Positions 45,819 to 56,495 of a stretch of 64,000 nt of DNA are shown piece by piece (position 1 is the stretch's first letter; every line of letters starts with the position of its first letter). Under the pieces are notes generated by a model. It saw only the letters and a program-made list of their open reading frames with translations. It was not told where the DNA came from and ran no database searches. A program made the position numbers and the translations under genes. Source of the stretch: Paraburkholderia sp. BL9I2N2 (GTDB lineage Bacteria; Pseudomonadota; Gammaproteobacteria; Burkholderiales; Burkholderiaceae); the NCBI RefSeq assembly GCF_004339745.1, contig NZ_SMGP01000001.1, positions 1,054,001 to 1,118,000 on the forward strand, read 5' to 3'.

Positions 45819-46964
45819 TTACCTGATCAGGCTCCCTTCATCGTTTTCACCGCTCGCGCTCGCCGCATCGTAAGCCTGCGGATTGAACAGCGGATGCCGC
45901 GCGGCTTCGGCAGCCGTGAGCACCGGCGAGACACAGCAGTCGAGCGACTCCAGCAGCAAAACCCATTCTTCCAACGGACGCTTGCCGATCACGTCGGCTA
46001 GTTCCTGAGTGAGCGCGGTGGCGTCCGGACCGCCGATTGCCTGGCCGAGACTCCAGTGGCGCGTGGCCCATTCGGGCCGGTCGAGCGCCATGCAGAGCGT
46101 TTCCCAGAATTTCAGTTCGAGCGCGCCGACCGCGAGCCAGCGGTTATCGAGCGTGCGGTACAGGTTGTAGCAAGGCACACCGCCGTTCAGCAGACCGGCG
46201 CCGACGGCAGGCGCCGCGCCTTCGTTAGCGAGCGCGACCTGCGCCACGACGTTGTGCGCGTAGGTGGCATGCGTCATGGAGACATCGACGAAGCGGCCTT
46301 CGCCGCCGCGCGACACATGCCATAGCGCCGCGAGAATCTGCGTGACCGCACTCAAGGCGCCGCCGAGCAGGTCGGCAATCTGGAAATTCGGCAGGATCGG
46401 CGCGCCGTCACGGCCCGCCAGTTGATCGAGCACGCCCGCGTAGCCGATGTAGTTCAGATCGTGTCCGGCATGGTCGACGAACGGGCCGCTCGCGCCGTAT
46501 CCGCTGATCGCGCAGAACACCAGCCGCGGATTGAGCGTGCGCAGCGTTTCGTAGCCGAGGCCCAGCCGCTCCATCACGCCTGGCCGGAAACTCTCGATCA
46601 GCACGTCCGCTTCCGCCGCGAGCGCGCACAGCACGTTGCGTCCCGCTTCGGATTTGAGGTCGAGGCGCGTTTCGCGCTTGCCGCGATTCACCAGCCGGTA
46701 AAACGCGCCGGGCCGCCCGGCCACGCGATCGCTCGAGGACTGCATCATCGTGCGGGTGGGATCGCCGGCGCCGGGCGCTTCGATCTTCAGCACGTCGGCG
46801 CCCAGTTCGGCAAGGCGCAGGGCGGCGACCGGTCCCGGCAGCAGGCGCGTCAGGTCGAGCACACGCAGCCCTTGCAGCGCGGGCGGCGCGGAGACAGCCG
46901 ACGCGGCGGCCGAAACCGTGGCCGATGAATCAGGCGTTGAGACGGATGATGTCGCGGATGACAA
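45819..46964 (-). CDS. CaiB/BaiF-family (type III) CoA transferase, alpha-methylacyl-CoA racemase-like
   Basis: A 381-residue enzyme of the family III CoA transferase fold. LRVLDLTRLLPGPVAALRLAELGADVLKIE is the usual N-terminal fold, and AGHDLNYIGYAGVLDQLAG holds the His and Asp used by alpha-methylacyl-CoA racemases, so racemase is at least as likely as transferase. Residues 1-30 are Ser/Ala-rich and probably disordered. I start at the TTG at 46964, which has GGGAGG 6 nt before it; the TTG at 46970 is too close to that Shine-Dalgarno. Substrate unknown. It sits between DUF2866 and the ABC-F gene. Confidence 0.85.
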   Translation of the reverse strand: MSSATSSVSTPDSSATVSAAASAVSAPPALQGLRVLDLTRLLPGPVAALRLAELGADVLKIEAPGAGDPTRTMMQSSSDRVAGRPGAFYRLVNRGKRETRLDLKSEAGRNVLCALAAEADVLIESFRPGVMERLGLGYETLRTLNPRLVFCAISGYGASGPFVDHAGHDLNYIGYAGVLDQLAGRDGAPILPNFQIADLLGGALSAVTQILAALWHVSRGGEGRFVDVSMTHATYAHNVVAQVALANEGAAPAVGAGLLNGGVPCYNLYRTLDNRWLAVGALELKFWETLCMALDRPEWATRHWSLGQAIGGPDATALTQELADVIGKRPLEEWVLLLESLDCCVSPVLTAAEAARHPLFNPQAYDAASASGENDEGSLIR

Positions 46965-47010
46965 AGCCAACCTCCCGTCGATGCCGGCGCGGACCTGAAA
47001 CTGCGTGCCG

Positions 47011-48966
47011 CTAGCCGATCTGTTCGAGTTCCTCGTGAGTCTCCAGCCATTCGGCTTCGAGCGTTTCGAGGCGCGCGTTCACATCTGCCTGACGGCGGAT
47101 CGCCTCCGTCAGTTTGCTTTTCTGCTCGGGCTCGTAACTCGCCGGATCGACGACAAAAGCATCGAGCGTCGCCTTCTCCGCGTTGAGCGCGTCCATTTCC
47201 TTTTCGATCTTCGTGATCCGGCTTTGCAGCGGTTTTTTCAGGTGCGCAAGCTTTTGACGCGTTTCCGCCTCGAGGCGCCGCTGTTCCTTGCGGTTCACGC
47301 CATTGTCCACGCCGCTGTCGCCGCCATTGCCGCCGCTCGATGCCGCGTTCGCTTTGAGCGCCGCGCGTTGCTCGGCCGCATGCTGAAGCAGCCAGTCCCG
47401 GTAGTCGTCGAGGTCGCCGTCGAATTCCTGCAGGCGATGTTTCGCGACCAGCATGAATTGATCCGTGGTGGCGCGCAGCAAGTGCCGGTCGTGCGACACC
47501 AGAATCAGCGTGCCTTCGAACTGCGCGAGCGCCATGGTCAGGGCGTGACGCGTTTCGAGATCCAGGTGATTGGTCGGTTCGTCGAGCAGCAGCAGATTCG
47601 GCTTTTGCCAGATGATCAGCGCGAGCGCGAGGCGGGCTTTTTCACCGCCGGAGAAGGGCGCGATCTTCGAGGTCGCCATCTCGCCGGAAAAGTTGAAGCT
47701 GCCGAGGAAGTCGCGCAATTCCTGCTCGCGCGTGTCCGGTGCGAGACGCGCGAGGTGCTGCAACGGGGTGTCGTCGGGGCGCAGCGTTTCGAGCTGATGC
47801 TGCGCGAAGTAGCCGATGCGCAGCCCTTTGCCTTCGCGCACGTGGCCGCCGAGCGCCTCGAGCGTGCCGGCAAGCGTCTTGATCAGCGTGGACTTGCCCT
47901 GGCCGTTGGCGCCGAGCAGCCCGATGCGCTGACCGTTCTGGATCGACAGCATGACGTGATCGACGATCGGAATCTCGACGGCGGGATCGCTCTCGCTCCG
48001 ATAGCCGCAGCGCACGCCTTCCATCACCATCATCGGATTCGGCGCCGAATCGGGCGTGCGGAATTCGAACGTGAACGGCGAGGACGCGTGCGCCGGCGCG
48101 ATCAGCTCCATCTTTTCCAACGCCTTGACGCGGCTCTGCGCCTGGCGCGCCTTGGTGGCCTGCGCCTTGAAGCGGTTGATGTAGCTCTGCAAATGCTCGA
48201 CCGTGCGCTGCTGCTTTTCGTACGCGCTTTGCTGCAACGCGATCTGTTGTGCGCGCAGCACTTCGAATTGCGAGTAGTTGCCGCCGTAGCGCTTGATCTG
48301 CTGCTGTTCCAGATGCAGCGTGACGTTGCAGACCGAATCGAGGAATTCGCGGTCGTGCGAGATCACGATCAGTGTGCCCGGATAACGGGCCAGCCAGTCT
48401 TCCAGCCAGACGATCGCGTCGAGATCCAGGTGGTTCGTCGGTTCGTCGAGCAGCAGCAGGTCGGAGCGGCACATCAGCGCCTGCGCGAGGTTCAGGCGCA
48501 TGCGCCAGCCGCCAGAAAAGCTGCTGACCGGCTCGCGCGTCTGTTCCAGCGTGAAGCCGAGGCCGAGCAGCAGGGCTTCGGCGCGCGCGGGCGCGGTGTA
48601 GCCGTCGGCGTCGGCGAACGCGGCGTGCGCTTCGCCTTCGGCCGCGCCGTCGTGCGCGGCGGAGGCGGCGGCAATCGCCGCTTCGATCGCGCGCAAAGCG
48701 GCGTCGCCGTCCAGCGTGTAGGCGAGGGCGGTCTTGTCCGCGGCGGGCGTTTCCTGCGCGACGTGGGCGATCTGCCAGTTCGGCGGGATCGAAAAATCGC
48801 CGCCGTCAGCATGCAGCTCGCCGAGCAGCACGGCGAACAGCGTCGACTTGCCCGCGCCGTTCGCCCCCACCAGGCCGGCCTTTTCGCCGGGGTTGAGGGT
48901 GAACGTGGTGTTGTCGAAGAGCGGCTTGGTGCCGCGCGCGAGGCTGAACTGGTTAAAGCGGATCAC
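47011..48966 (-). CDS. ABC-F family ATPase (YheS-like)
   Basis: A 651-residue soluble protein with two ABC domains and no membrane part, as in ABC-F translation factors that bind the ribosomal E site. The first domain has GANGAGKST (near residue 37), FSGGWRMRLNLAQAL and DEPTNHLDLDAIVWLE. The second has GANGQGKST, FSGGEKARLALALI and DEPTNHLDLETRHAL. A coiled linker (YINRFKAQATKARQAQSRVKAL) lies between them. The C-terminal 110 residues are a charged coiled coil (KEQRRLEAETRQKLAHLKK). It is closest to YheS by length and layout. Confidence 0.92.
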   Translation of the reverse strand: MIRFNQFSLARGTKPLFDNTTFTLNPGEKAGLVGANGAGKSTLFAVLLGELHADGGDFSIPPNWQIAHVAQETPAADKTALAYTLDGDAALRAIEAAIAAASAAHDGAAEGEAHAAFADADGYTAPARAEALLLGLGFTLEQTREPVSSFSGGWRMRLNLAQALMCRSDLLLLDEPTNHLDLDAIVWLEDWLARYPGTLIVISHDREFLDSVCNVTLHLEQQQIKRYGGNYSQFEVLRAQQIALQQSAYEKQQRTVEHLQSYINRFKAQATKARQAQSRVKALEKMELIAPAHASSPFTFEFRTPDSAPNPMMVMEGVRCGYRSESDPAVEIPIVDHVMLSIQNGQRIGLLGANGQGKSTLIKTLAGTLEALGGHVREGKGLRIGYFAQHQLETLRPDDTPLQHLARLAPDTREQELRDFLGSFNFSGEMATSKIAPFSGGEKARLALALIIWQKPNLLLLDEPTNHLDLETRHALTMALAQFEGTLILVSHDRHLLRATTDQFMLVAKHRLQEFDGDLDDYRDWLLQHAAEQRAALKANAASSGGNGGDSGVDNGVNRKEQRRLEAETRQKLAHLKKPLQSRITKIEKEMDALNAEKATLDAFVVDPASYEPEQKSKLTEAIRRQADVNARLETLEAEWLETHEELEQIG

Positions 48967-49101
48967 GAAAAGGCCGACTGAAGAAAACCGCTATTTTAGA
49001 CTGCCGGGCCCGACACCGGGCGCTCAACCGGGATCGGCCATTCGGCCGACTGTACCGGCGAAGCTTTTGGCATAGACTGACGGCTTTCACGGGGGGAACA
49101 C

Positions 49102-49581
49102 ATGACATCGATTTATTCGTTTGCAGCACGTACGTTGGGCGGCGAGGAAGTGAGTCTCGGGCAGTACGACGGCAAGGTTCTGCTGATCGTCAACACGGCG
49201 AGCGAATGCGGGTTCACGCCGCAGTACGCGGGCTTGCAAAAGCTGTACGACACCTATGCGGCACGCGGGCTCGCGGTGCTCGGATTTCCCTGCAACCAGT
49301 TTGGCAAGCAGGAGCCGGGCGACGCCGAGCAGATCGGCAGTTTCTGTGAAAAGAACTACGGCGTGACCTTTCCGATGTTCGACAAGGTCGACGTGAACGG
49401 TGCGAACGCGCATCCGCTGTTCCGCTATCTGACGGGCGAGGCGCCGGGCCTGCTGGGGCTGGAAGCGATCAAGTGGAATTTCACCAAGTTCCTGATCGGC
49501 CGCGACGGCAACGTGGTGAAGCGCTATGCGCCGCTGACGAAGCCCGAGGCGATTACCGAAGATATCGAAAAGCTGCTGTAA
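49102..49581 (+). CDS. Glutathione peroxidase-family thiol peroxidase (BtuE/Gpx)
   Basis: A 159-residue peroxidase of the glutathione peroxidase family that reduces hydroperoxides in the cytoplasm, probably with thioredoxin or glutathione. The active-site Cys36 is in NTASECGFTPQYAGL, with GFPCNQFGKQEPG and the late Trp in IKWNFTKFLIGRDG completing the tetrad region. A normal Cys codon is used, not TGA, so this is not a selenoprotein. GGGGGAACAC precedes the ATG. It converges with the cardiolipin synthase gene, 11 nt between stops. Confidence 0.93.
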   Translation: MTSIYSFAARTLGGEEVSLGQYDGKVLLIVNTASECGFTPQYAGLQKLYDTYAARGLAVLGFPCNQFGKQEPGDAEQIGSFCEKNYGVTFPMFDKVDVNGANAHPLFRYLTGEAPGLLGLEAIKWNFTKFLIGRDGNVVKRYAPLTKPEAITEDIEKLL

Positions 49582-49592
49582 GCCGGCCGCCG

Positions 49593-51044
49593 CTACAGGA
49601 TTGGCGAAAAGAGACGCGCCACGTGCATCAGCACGCGTTTCAAAGCGGTGGCCTTGCGGTACTCATTGCGGTCGATTTCACGCGATTCGGCGAAGTCGGC
49701 CAGCAGCATCGTTTCGACCTCTTTGGCGAAGCCGCGATCCACGGTCAGCACCATGATCTCGAAGTTCAGCCGGAACGAGCGGTTGTCGAGATTGGCGCTG
49801 CCGATCGCCGCGGCCGCGCTGTCGATCAGCACGACCTTCTGATGCAGAAAGCCCGGCTGGTAGCGGAAGATCCGGATTCCCGCGCGTAGCGAGTCGTACG
49901 CGTACAGTTTCGAGGCGGCGAACACTACGAGGTGATCGCGCCGGCTCGGAATCAGAATGCGCACGTCCACACCGCGCAGCGCCGCGAGCCGCAAGGCCGA
50001 GAATACCGCCTCGTCGGGGATCAGGTAGGGCGAGGTGATCCAGACTCGCTCGCGCGCCGCGTTGATCGCTTCGACGAAAAAGAGCGAGCAGGTCTCCTGC
50101 TTGTCCGCCGGACCGCTCGGCACGACGAGGCAGTGCATGCCTTGCCCCGCCGCGGGATCGGCGACCGGAGCGGGCGGCATGTCGAATTCGGGCAACTGCT
50201 GCGTGGCCCAGTGCCAGTCTTCCGTGAATACGAACTGGATACTGGCGACCGCCGGGCCGCGCACCTCGATATGCGTATCGCGCCACGGCGAGAGCGGCGG
50301 CTTGCCGCCGAGATATTCCACGCCCACGTTGTGTCCGCCGACAAACGCGCGTTCGCCATCCACCGAAACGATCTTGCGGTGATTGCGGAAGTTCAGTTGC
50401 AGACGGTTAACGAAGCGGCGATTGGTGGCGAACGGATGCGTCTCCACGCCGCCCGCGCGCAGCGCCGCCACATAGCGATGCGGCAGATCGAAACTGCCGA
50501 TGCTGTCGTACAGGAAATAGACGCGCACGCCTTGTTGCGCTTTCGCGATCAGCGCGTCTTTGAGCATCTCGCCGAGCGCGTCGTCGCGCACGATGAAAAA
50601 CTGCACGATCACGTAGCGGCGCGCGTTCTCGATCGCTTCGAAGATGGCCTCGAAGGTCGCTGCGCCGTTCACCAGCGTGCGTACCGAGTTGCCGGGTAGA
50701 AACGGCATGCCGCCGAGGCGCGTGAGCGAATGCACGAGCCTGCCGCCGAGCTCCAGCGTGGGCAGGCCCGCCGATGACGCGCGCGTGTCCCATTCCGGCG
50801 GATGCGCGCGCGTGCGCAGCAGTTCGTTTTCGACGCGGCGTGCGTCCGCGTAGCCGGCAAACTTGCTACGGCCGAGGAACAGATACGGCACCAGCGTCAG
50901 ATAAGGCATCGCGACCAGCGACACGGCCCACGCGATCGCACCTTGGGAAGTGCGCGTGTTGAGAATCGCGTGGCATGCCGCGGCCACGCCGAGAATGTGG
51001 CAGAGGGCGACCAGCGTGCCGATGTGAAGCAGGTCGAATTGCAT
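49593..51044 (-). CDS. cls: Cardiolipin synthase
   Basis: A 483-residue phospholipase D-superfamily enzyme that joins two phosphatidylglycerols to make cardiolipin at the inner membrane. Two N-terminal membrane helices (residues about 1-60, with LVALCHILGVAAACHA and VSLVAMPYLTLVPYLFLG) are followed by two HKD motifs: FRNHRKIVSVDGERAFVGG (His and Lys) and FLHQKVVLIDSAAAAIG. Both are intact. The gene starts at an ATG at 51044 after a repeat-containing intergenic region. Confidence 0.93.
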   Translation of the reverse strand: MQFDLLHIGTLVALCHILGVAAACHAILNTRTSQGAIAWAVSLVAMPYLTLVPYLFLGRSKFAGYADARRVENELLRTRAHPPEWDTRASSAGLPTLELGGRLVHSLTRLGGMPFLPGNSVRTLVNGAATFEAIFEAIENARRYVIVQFFIVRDDALGEMLKDALIAKAQQGVRVYFLYDSIGSFDLPHRYVAALRAGGVETHPFATNRRFVNRLQLNFRNHRKIVSVDGERAFVGGHNVGVEYLGGKPPLSPWRDTHIEVRGPAVASIQFVFTEDWHWATQQLPEFDMPPAPVADPAAGQGMHCLVVPSGPADKQETCSLFFVEAINAARERVWITSPYLIPDEAVFSALRLAALRGVDVRILIPSRRDHLVVFAASKLYAYDSLRAGIRIFRYQPGFLHQKVVLIDSAAAAIGSANLDNRSFRLNFEIMVLTVDRGFAKEVETMLLADFAESREIDRNEYRKATALKRVLMHVARLFSPIL

Positions 51045-51434
51045 AGGCAGGGTTGGGTTGGCGAAGCGCTGCCTCGGCCGGCTCGATAGGCGCCGGGCAG
51101 CTGACCGCGCCCATCTTACCGAACGTGCGTGCGTTGGGGGTGGGGAATGGTCAAGCCGCAGTCAAGCTTCGGGGGCGCGTGCGCGAATGCGGTGTGGTCG
51201 ACATGGGCAGAACATTTTTGCTTTTGCCTGGTCGTAAGCGCGCGAGTCGGGCGTGGGATGTTGGACGAGACTTGGGCTCGAAGCGAGCGCTCGTGAAAGC
51301 GGCTTCGTTTGGACGCGCGACACGCAGAGATTGGGCGCAAAGCGAGCGCCCGGTAAAGCGGCTTTGCTCAGGCGCACTGCGCACAGCAGGTCAAGCCCGC
51401 CATGCGCACCGCATCCCGAAGAAGCGATAAAACC
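51045..51434. repeat. Gap between cls and prmB with a 59-nt imperfect direct repeat
   Basis: About 390 nt without a gene. Two adjacent 59-nt units (51272-51330 and 51331-51389) both begin TTGGGC and share AAGCGAGCGC and AAAGCGGCTT in the same order. A weaker related block may precede them. The cls upstream region must lie at the left end. Confidence 0.6.
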
Positions 51435-52319
51435 TCAAACCGGCAAATCGGCCGCCTGGATCAGGAACACGTTATCGTCGCCGGCACTGGTGGACAGCCA
51501 GACCAGATCGAGCCCGCCGAACGCCGCTTCCACGTTCGCGCGCTCGTTGCCGATCTCGACGACCAGCACGCCTTCGTCGGTCAGCCAGTTGCGCGCTTCG
51601 GCGATGATCCGCCGCACGATGTCCATGCCGTCGACGCCACCCGCCAGCGCCATGTCCGGCTCGTGCTTGTATTCGGCCGGCAGATCCTGCATCGACGCCG
51701 CGTTCACATACGGCGGGTTGCTGATGATCACGTCGTAGCGGCGCTCGGCGAGCGGCGCGTACAGATCGCCTTCAAACAGCGCGACGCGGTCGTCGAGCTT
51801 GTAGTCCGTGACGTTGCGCGCGGCGACTTCCAGCGCGGGCGCCGACAGATCCACCGCGTCGATATCCGCGTTCTGGAACGCATGCGCGGCGAGAATCGCG
51901 AGGCAGCCGGAGCCGGTGCACAACTCCAGCACGGCGCTCACCTGCTCGGGATCTTCCACATAGGGCTGCAAACCGTCCTGCAGCAATTCGCCGATGAACG
52001 AACGCGGCACGATCACGCGCTCGTCCACGTGGAAGCGGAAGCCGTGCATCCAGGCTTCCTGCGTGATGTAGGCGGCCGGCACGCGCTCGGTGGCGCGGCG
52101 CTCGATCACGTTCAGCACGGCGTCGATTTCAGCCGCGGTCAAACGCGCGTCGAGAAACGGGTCCAGCAGATCGAGCGGCAGATGCAGCGTGTGCAGGACC
52201 AGATAGACGGCTTCGTCGTAGGCATTGGCCGAGCCGTGGCCGAACGACAGATCGGCCTGGTTGAAGCGCGAGACCGCGAAACGCAGCAGGTCGCGAACGG
52301 TGGAAAACGGGAGCGTCAT
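51435..52319 (-). CDS. prmB: Ribosomal protein L3 N5-glutamine methyltransferase PrmB
   Basis: A 294-residue SAM-dependent methyltransferase that methylates a Gln of ribosomal protein L3. It has LELCTGSGCLAILAA (SAM loop) and the NPPY motif in VIISNPPYVNA, plus a PrmB-like N-terminal domain (RFAVSRFNQADLSFGHGSANAYDEAVYLVL). HemK/PrmC, the release-factor enzyme, is close in sequence, but the N-terminal helix pattern favours PrmB. I chose the ATG at 52319 with AAGGA upstream; a GTG at 52340 overlaps the dapE stop (GTGA) and is a realistic alternative. Confidence 0.9.
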   Translation of the reverse strand: MTLPFSTVRDLLRFAVSRFNQADLSFGHGSANAYDEAVYLVLHTLHLPLDLLDPFLDARLTAAEIDAVLNVIERRATERVPAAYITQEAWMHGFRFHVDERVIVPRSFIGELLQDGLQPYVEDPEQVSAVLELCTGSGCLAILAAHAFQNADIDAVDLSAPALEVAARNVTDYKLDDRVALFEGDLYAPLAERRYDVIISNPPYVNAASMQDLPAEYKHEPDMALAGGVDGMDIVRRIIAEARNWLTDEGVLVVEIGNERANVEAAFGGLDLVWLSTSAGDDNVFLIQAADLPV

Positions 52320-52336
52320 CGCAAATAGTCCTTGGG

Positions 52337-53602
<1,266 letters not shown>

Positions 53603-53642
53603 TCAGTTGCGCGAAATCACGCTTCAGGCCAGGCGCGCAGGC

Positions 53643-54008
53643 TCACGCGAACAGCGCTGTGTAGTCGTCCGCCGAAAAGCCGAGCGACTTGACGCGCCCG
53701 TTGACCACCAGCACAGGCCGCTTGATCACAGACGGCTTGTGGATCATCAACGCGATCGCGCCCGACTGCGTGTCCGCGGCCGCCTTCATGTCGTCGGACA
53801 GGGCGCGCCACGTGGTGCCGCGCCGGTTCAGCAACGCGTCGAGCTTTACGTCTTTCAGCCAGTCCTGCACGAGCGGTTCGGTCACGCCGTGTTTCTTGAA
53901 GTCGTGGAACTCGAACTCGACGCCGTGCTCTTCAAGCCACACGCGGGCTTTCTTCACGGTATCGCAGTTCGGGATGCCGTAGACGACGGTTTTCGTGCCG
54001 CGCGCCAT
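53643..54008 (-). CDS. ArsC/Spx-family protein, YffB-like
   Basis: A 121-residue thioredoxin-fold protein of the arsenate reductase-related family. It begins [22 protein letters not shown] with a single Cys at 15, then FHDFKKHGV and the late RPVLVVNGR segment with the conserved Arg. The arsenate reductase Arg triad is only partly visible, so arsenate reduction is unlikely and a YffB-like glutathione-linked role is favoured. Its ATG overlaps the dapD stop by 1 nt. A YffB-like gene next to dap genes also occurs in E. coli (yffB-dapE). Confidence 0.85.
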   Translation of the reverse strand: MARGTKTVVYGIPNCDTVKKARVWLEEHGVEFEFHDFKKHGVTEPLVQDWLKDVKLDALLNRRGTTWRALSDDMKAAADTQSGAIALMIHKPSVIKRPVLVVNGRVKSLGFSADDYTALFA

Positions 54009-54835
54009 CAGTCGCCTCGCAGCAGCTCGTTCAAGCCGACCTTCGCGCGCGTCTTGGCGTCGACCTTCTTGACGATCACGGCGCAGTAGAGGCTGTGCGA
54101 GCCGTCTTTCGACGGCAGGTTGCCCGCCACCACCACCGAGCCCGCCGGAATGCGGCCATACGTGACTTCGCCGGTTTCGCGGTCGTAAATCTTGGTGCTC
54201 TGGCCGAGGTACACGCCCATCGAGATCACCGAGTTTTCTTCGACGATCACGCCTTCCACCACTTCCGAACGCGCTCCGATAAAGCAGTTGTCTTCGATGA
54301 TCACCGGGTTCGCCTGCAGCGGCTCGAGCACGCCGCCGATGCCCACGCCACCCGACAGGTGCACGTTCTTGCCGATCTGCGCGCACGAACCGACGGTGGC
54401 CCACGTGTCGACCATCGTGCCTTCGTCCACGTACGCGCCGATGTTCGTGTACGACGGCATCAGCACGACGTTCTTCGCGATGAACGAGCCGCGGCGCGCG
54501 ATGGCGGGCGGCACCACGCGGAAGCCGCCGGCGGCGAAGTCTTCAGCGGTGTAGTTGGCGAACTTCGACGGCACCTTGTCGTAGAACTGCGAGTAGCCAC
54601 CGGCCGGCATCGGCGCGTTGTCTTCCAGGCGGAACGACAGCAGCACGGCTTTCTTCAGCCACTGATTGACGACCCAGTCGCCGTCCTTCTTCTCCGCGAC
54701 GCGGAGCAGGCCCTTGTCCAGTTGCTCGATAGCGTGGGCGACGGCTTCGCGCACGTCGGCCGGAGCGGCCTTCGGCGACAGTTCGGCGCGGTTTTCCCAG
54801 GCGGTGTCAATGATCTGCTGAAGTTGTTGCGACAT
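54008..54835 (-). CDS. dapD: 2,3,4,5-tetrahydropyridine-2,6-dicarboxylate N-succinyltransferase
   Basis: A 275-residue left-handed beta-helix acyltransferase that succinylates tetrahydrodipicolinate, entering the succinylase branch to diaminopimelate. The N-terminus is [20 protein letters not shown], and hexapeptide repeats run through [31 protein letters not shown] (shown only as this core region) and on to [11 protein letters not shown]. Length is exactly typical. It lies between dapC and the arsC-like gene and overlaps the latter by 1 nt. Confidence 0.96.
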   Translation of the reverse strand: MSQQLQQIIDTAWENRAELSPKAAPADVREAVAHAIEQLDKGLLRVAEKKDGDWVVNQWLKKAVLLSFRLEDNAPMPAGGYSQFYDKVPSKFANYTAEDFAAGGFRVVPPAIARRGSFIAKNVVLMPSYTNIGAYVDEGTMVDTWATVGSCAQIGKNVHLSGGVGIGGVLEPLQANPVIIEDNCFIGARSEVVEGVIVEENSVISMGVYLGQSTKIYDRETGEVTYGRIPAGSVVVAGNLPSKDGSHSLYCAVIVKKVDAKTRAKVGLNELLRGD

Positions 54836-54904
54836 ATGCGTGCTTTATCGAAGAGTTGAAGTCTGAAGAAGGGGATGCGGTGCGCGGGGTCGCAAAGTGA
54901 AAAC

Positions 54905-56122
54905 TCAACCCGCCAGCGCGCGGCAAAAATCGACGATCCGCTGCGCGCCCTGCGTGCATTCGTCGACGTCGGCGACGAGCGCCATGCGCACGAAATTGCG
55001 GCCGGGGTTCACGCCATGCGCAGTGCGCGCGAGGAACGAGCCCGGCAGAACCGTCACATTATAGTCGGCGTAGAGGCGCTGGGCGAACTCGGTGTCCGTG
55101 AGACCCGTGCGCGAGACGTCCGCCCACAGGTAGAACGCGGCGTCCGGCAGGCGCACGTCGAGCACCTCGGCGAGCATCGGCGTCACGGTGGAAAACTTCT
55201 GCACGTACTTTGCGCGGTTCTCGCGCACGTGCGTCTCGTCATTCCAGGCCACGATGCTGGCACTCTGGAACACTGTCGACAAGGCCGCGCCGTGGTATGT
55301 CCGGTATAGCAGGAAGTCCTTGAGAATCGCCGCATCGCCCGCGACGAAGCCCGAGCGCATGCCTGGCACGTTCGAGCGTTTGGACAGGCTCGACAGCATG
55401 ACGAGCCGCTCGAAACCGCGGCCGAGCCGGTGGGCCGCTTCCAGGCCGCCGAGCGGCGGGTTGGCTTCGTCGAAATAGATTTCGGAGTAGCACTCGTCCG
55501 AGGCGATCACGAAGCCGTAGCGGTCCGACAGCGCGAACAGTTCGCGCCAGTCGTCGAGCGTGAGCACCGCGCCGGTCGGATTGCCGGGCGAGCACACATA
55601 CAGCAGCTGCGTGCGCGCCCAGATGTCGGCCGGCACCGCCGAGTAGTCGCAGGCGAAGTTGCGCGCCGGATCGCTATTCACGAAATACGGCTGCGCGCCG
55701 GCCAGAATCGCCGCGCCTTCGTAGATTTGGTAGAACGGGTTCGGACAGAGTACGATCGCAGGCTCGCCGTCAGCATTCTTTTTCGGGTCGAGCACGGTCT
55801 GGGCGAGCGCGAACAGCGCCTCGCGCGAACCCGACACCGGCAGCACCAGGGTGGCCGGATCGACCGGCGGCAGGTTGTAGCGCCGCGTGACCCACTTTGC
55901 GATCGACTCGCGCAGCGCCGGTGACCCGATCGTGGCCGGATACGAGGACAAACCGCCGAGCGAGGCCACCACCGCGTCGCGGATCAGCGCGGGCGTGGGG
56001 TGTTTCGGCTCGCCGATGCCGAAGCTGATATGCGCGAGGCCGGCGGTCGGCGTGAGCTCCGCGAAAAGCGCGCGCAGCTTTTCGAACGGGTAGGGCTGAA
56101 GGGAGTCGAGTAGCGGATTCAC
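54905..56122 (-). CDS. dapC: Succinyldiaminopimelate aminotransferase
   Basis: A 405-residue class I/II PLP aminotransferase that makes N-succinyl-L,L-diaminopimelate. The N-terminus is NPLLDSLQPYPFEKLRALF, with SFGIGEPKHPTPALI, SPGNPTGAVL (Asn) and the PLP Lys in LSSLSKRSNVPGMRSGF. The start is a GTG at 56122; a long upstream open frame exists but is low-complexity and belongs to the repeat region. The gene heads dapD and the arsC-like gene. DapC is used by many betaproteobacteria instead of ArgD for this step. Confidence 0.93.
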   Translation of the reverse strand: MNPLLDSLQPYPFEKLRALFAELTPTAGLAHISFGIGEPKHPTPALIRDAVVASLGGLSSYPATIGSPALRESIAKWVTRRYNLPPVDPATLVLPVSGSREALFALAQTVLDPKKNADGEPAIVLCPNPFYQIYEGAAILAGAQPYFVNSDPARNFACDYSAVPADIWARTQLLYVCSPGNPTGAVLTLDDWRELFALSDRYGFVIASDECYSEIYFDEANPPLGGLEAAHRLGRGFERLVMLSSLSKRSNVPGMRSGFVAGDAAILKDFLLYRTYHGAALSTVFQSASIVAWNDETHVRENRAKYVQKFSTVTPMLAEVLDVRLPDAAFYLWADVSRTGLTDTEFAQRLYADYNVTVLPGSFLARTAHGVNPGRNFVRMALVADVDECTQGAQRIVDFCRALAG

Positions 56123-56495
56123 TGGGCGGATCGAGCCTGATCGAAGAGGGGCACAGACGGATGCGGAAGAAGCGGGGCACGCGCGCCGGCGGTCAAGCGC
56201 ACAAGGTGCGCGAAACACACGGCAGAGCGGCAAGCGGATGATTATAGCGTGGTGCGCATGGCGTGGCGGGCGTAGCGTGACGCAGCCGCTCACGGGCAGA
56301 ACTGGCGCCGGCGGCGCGCACAGGCGATTCACGGCCGCGCCGTAAAGGTAAGTTGAACAGTTAAGCAGTCGAACAGGTAAAAGACATCGCGTCGTTGAGC
56401 AACGGCGCAACCCGCCAGGCGGCGCAGGCAATGCGCTGCAGCGGGAACGACGCGAACCGCCGACGGTTCGCGCAAAAAAAGAAGCAGGAGCAGCA
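56123..56495. other. Gap between dapC and the repeat ORF
   Basis: About 370 nt with no supported gene. It contains the upstream region of dapC on the minus strand and, at its right end, an A-rich stretch with AGGAG, the Shine-Dalgarno of the repeat ORF. No terminator or clear promoter was found. Confidence 0.45.

Noticed and set aside
47005..48981. A 658-codon plus-strand frame opposite the ABC-F gene
   Set aside because: Same reason: it mirrors a clear ABC-F ATPase, and its own translation is low-information and Arg/Gln/Val-rich.
49201..49221. Selenocysteine in the glutathione peroxidase
   Set aside because: The active-site codon is TGC for Cys, not TGA.
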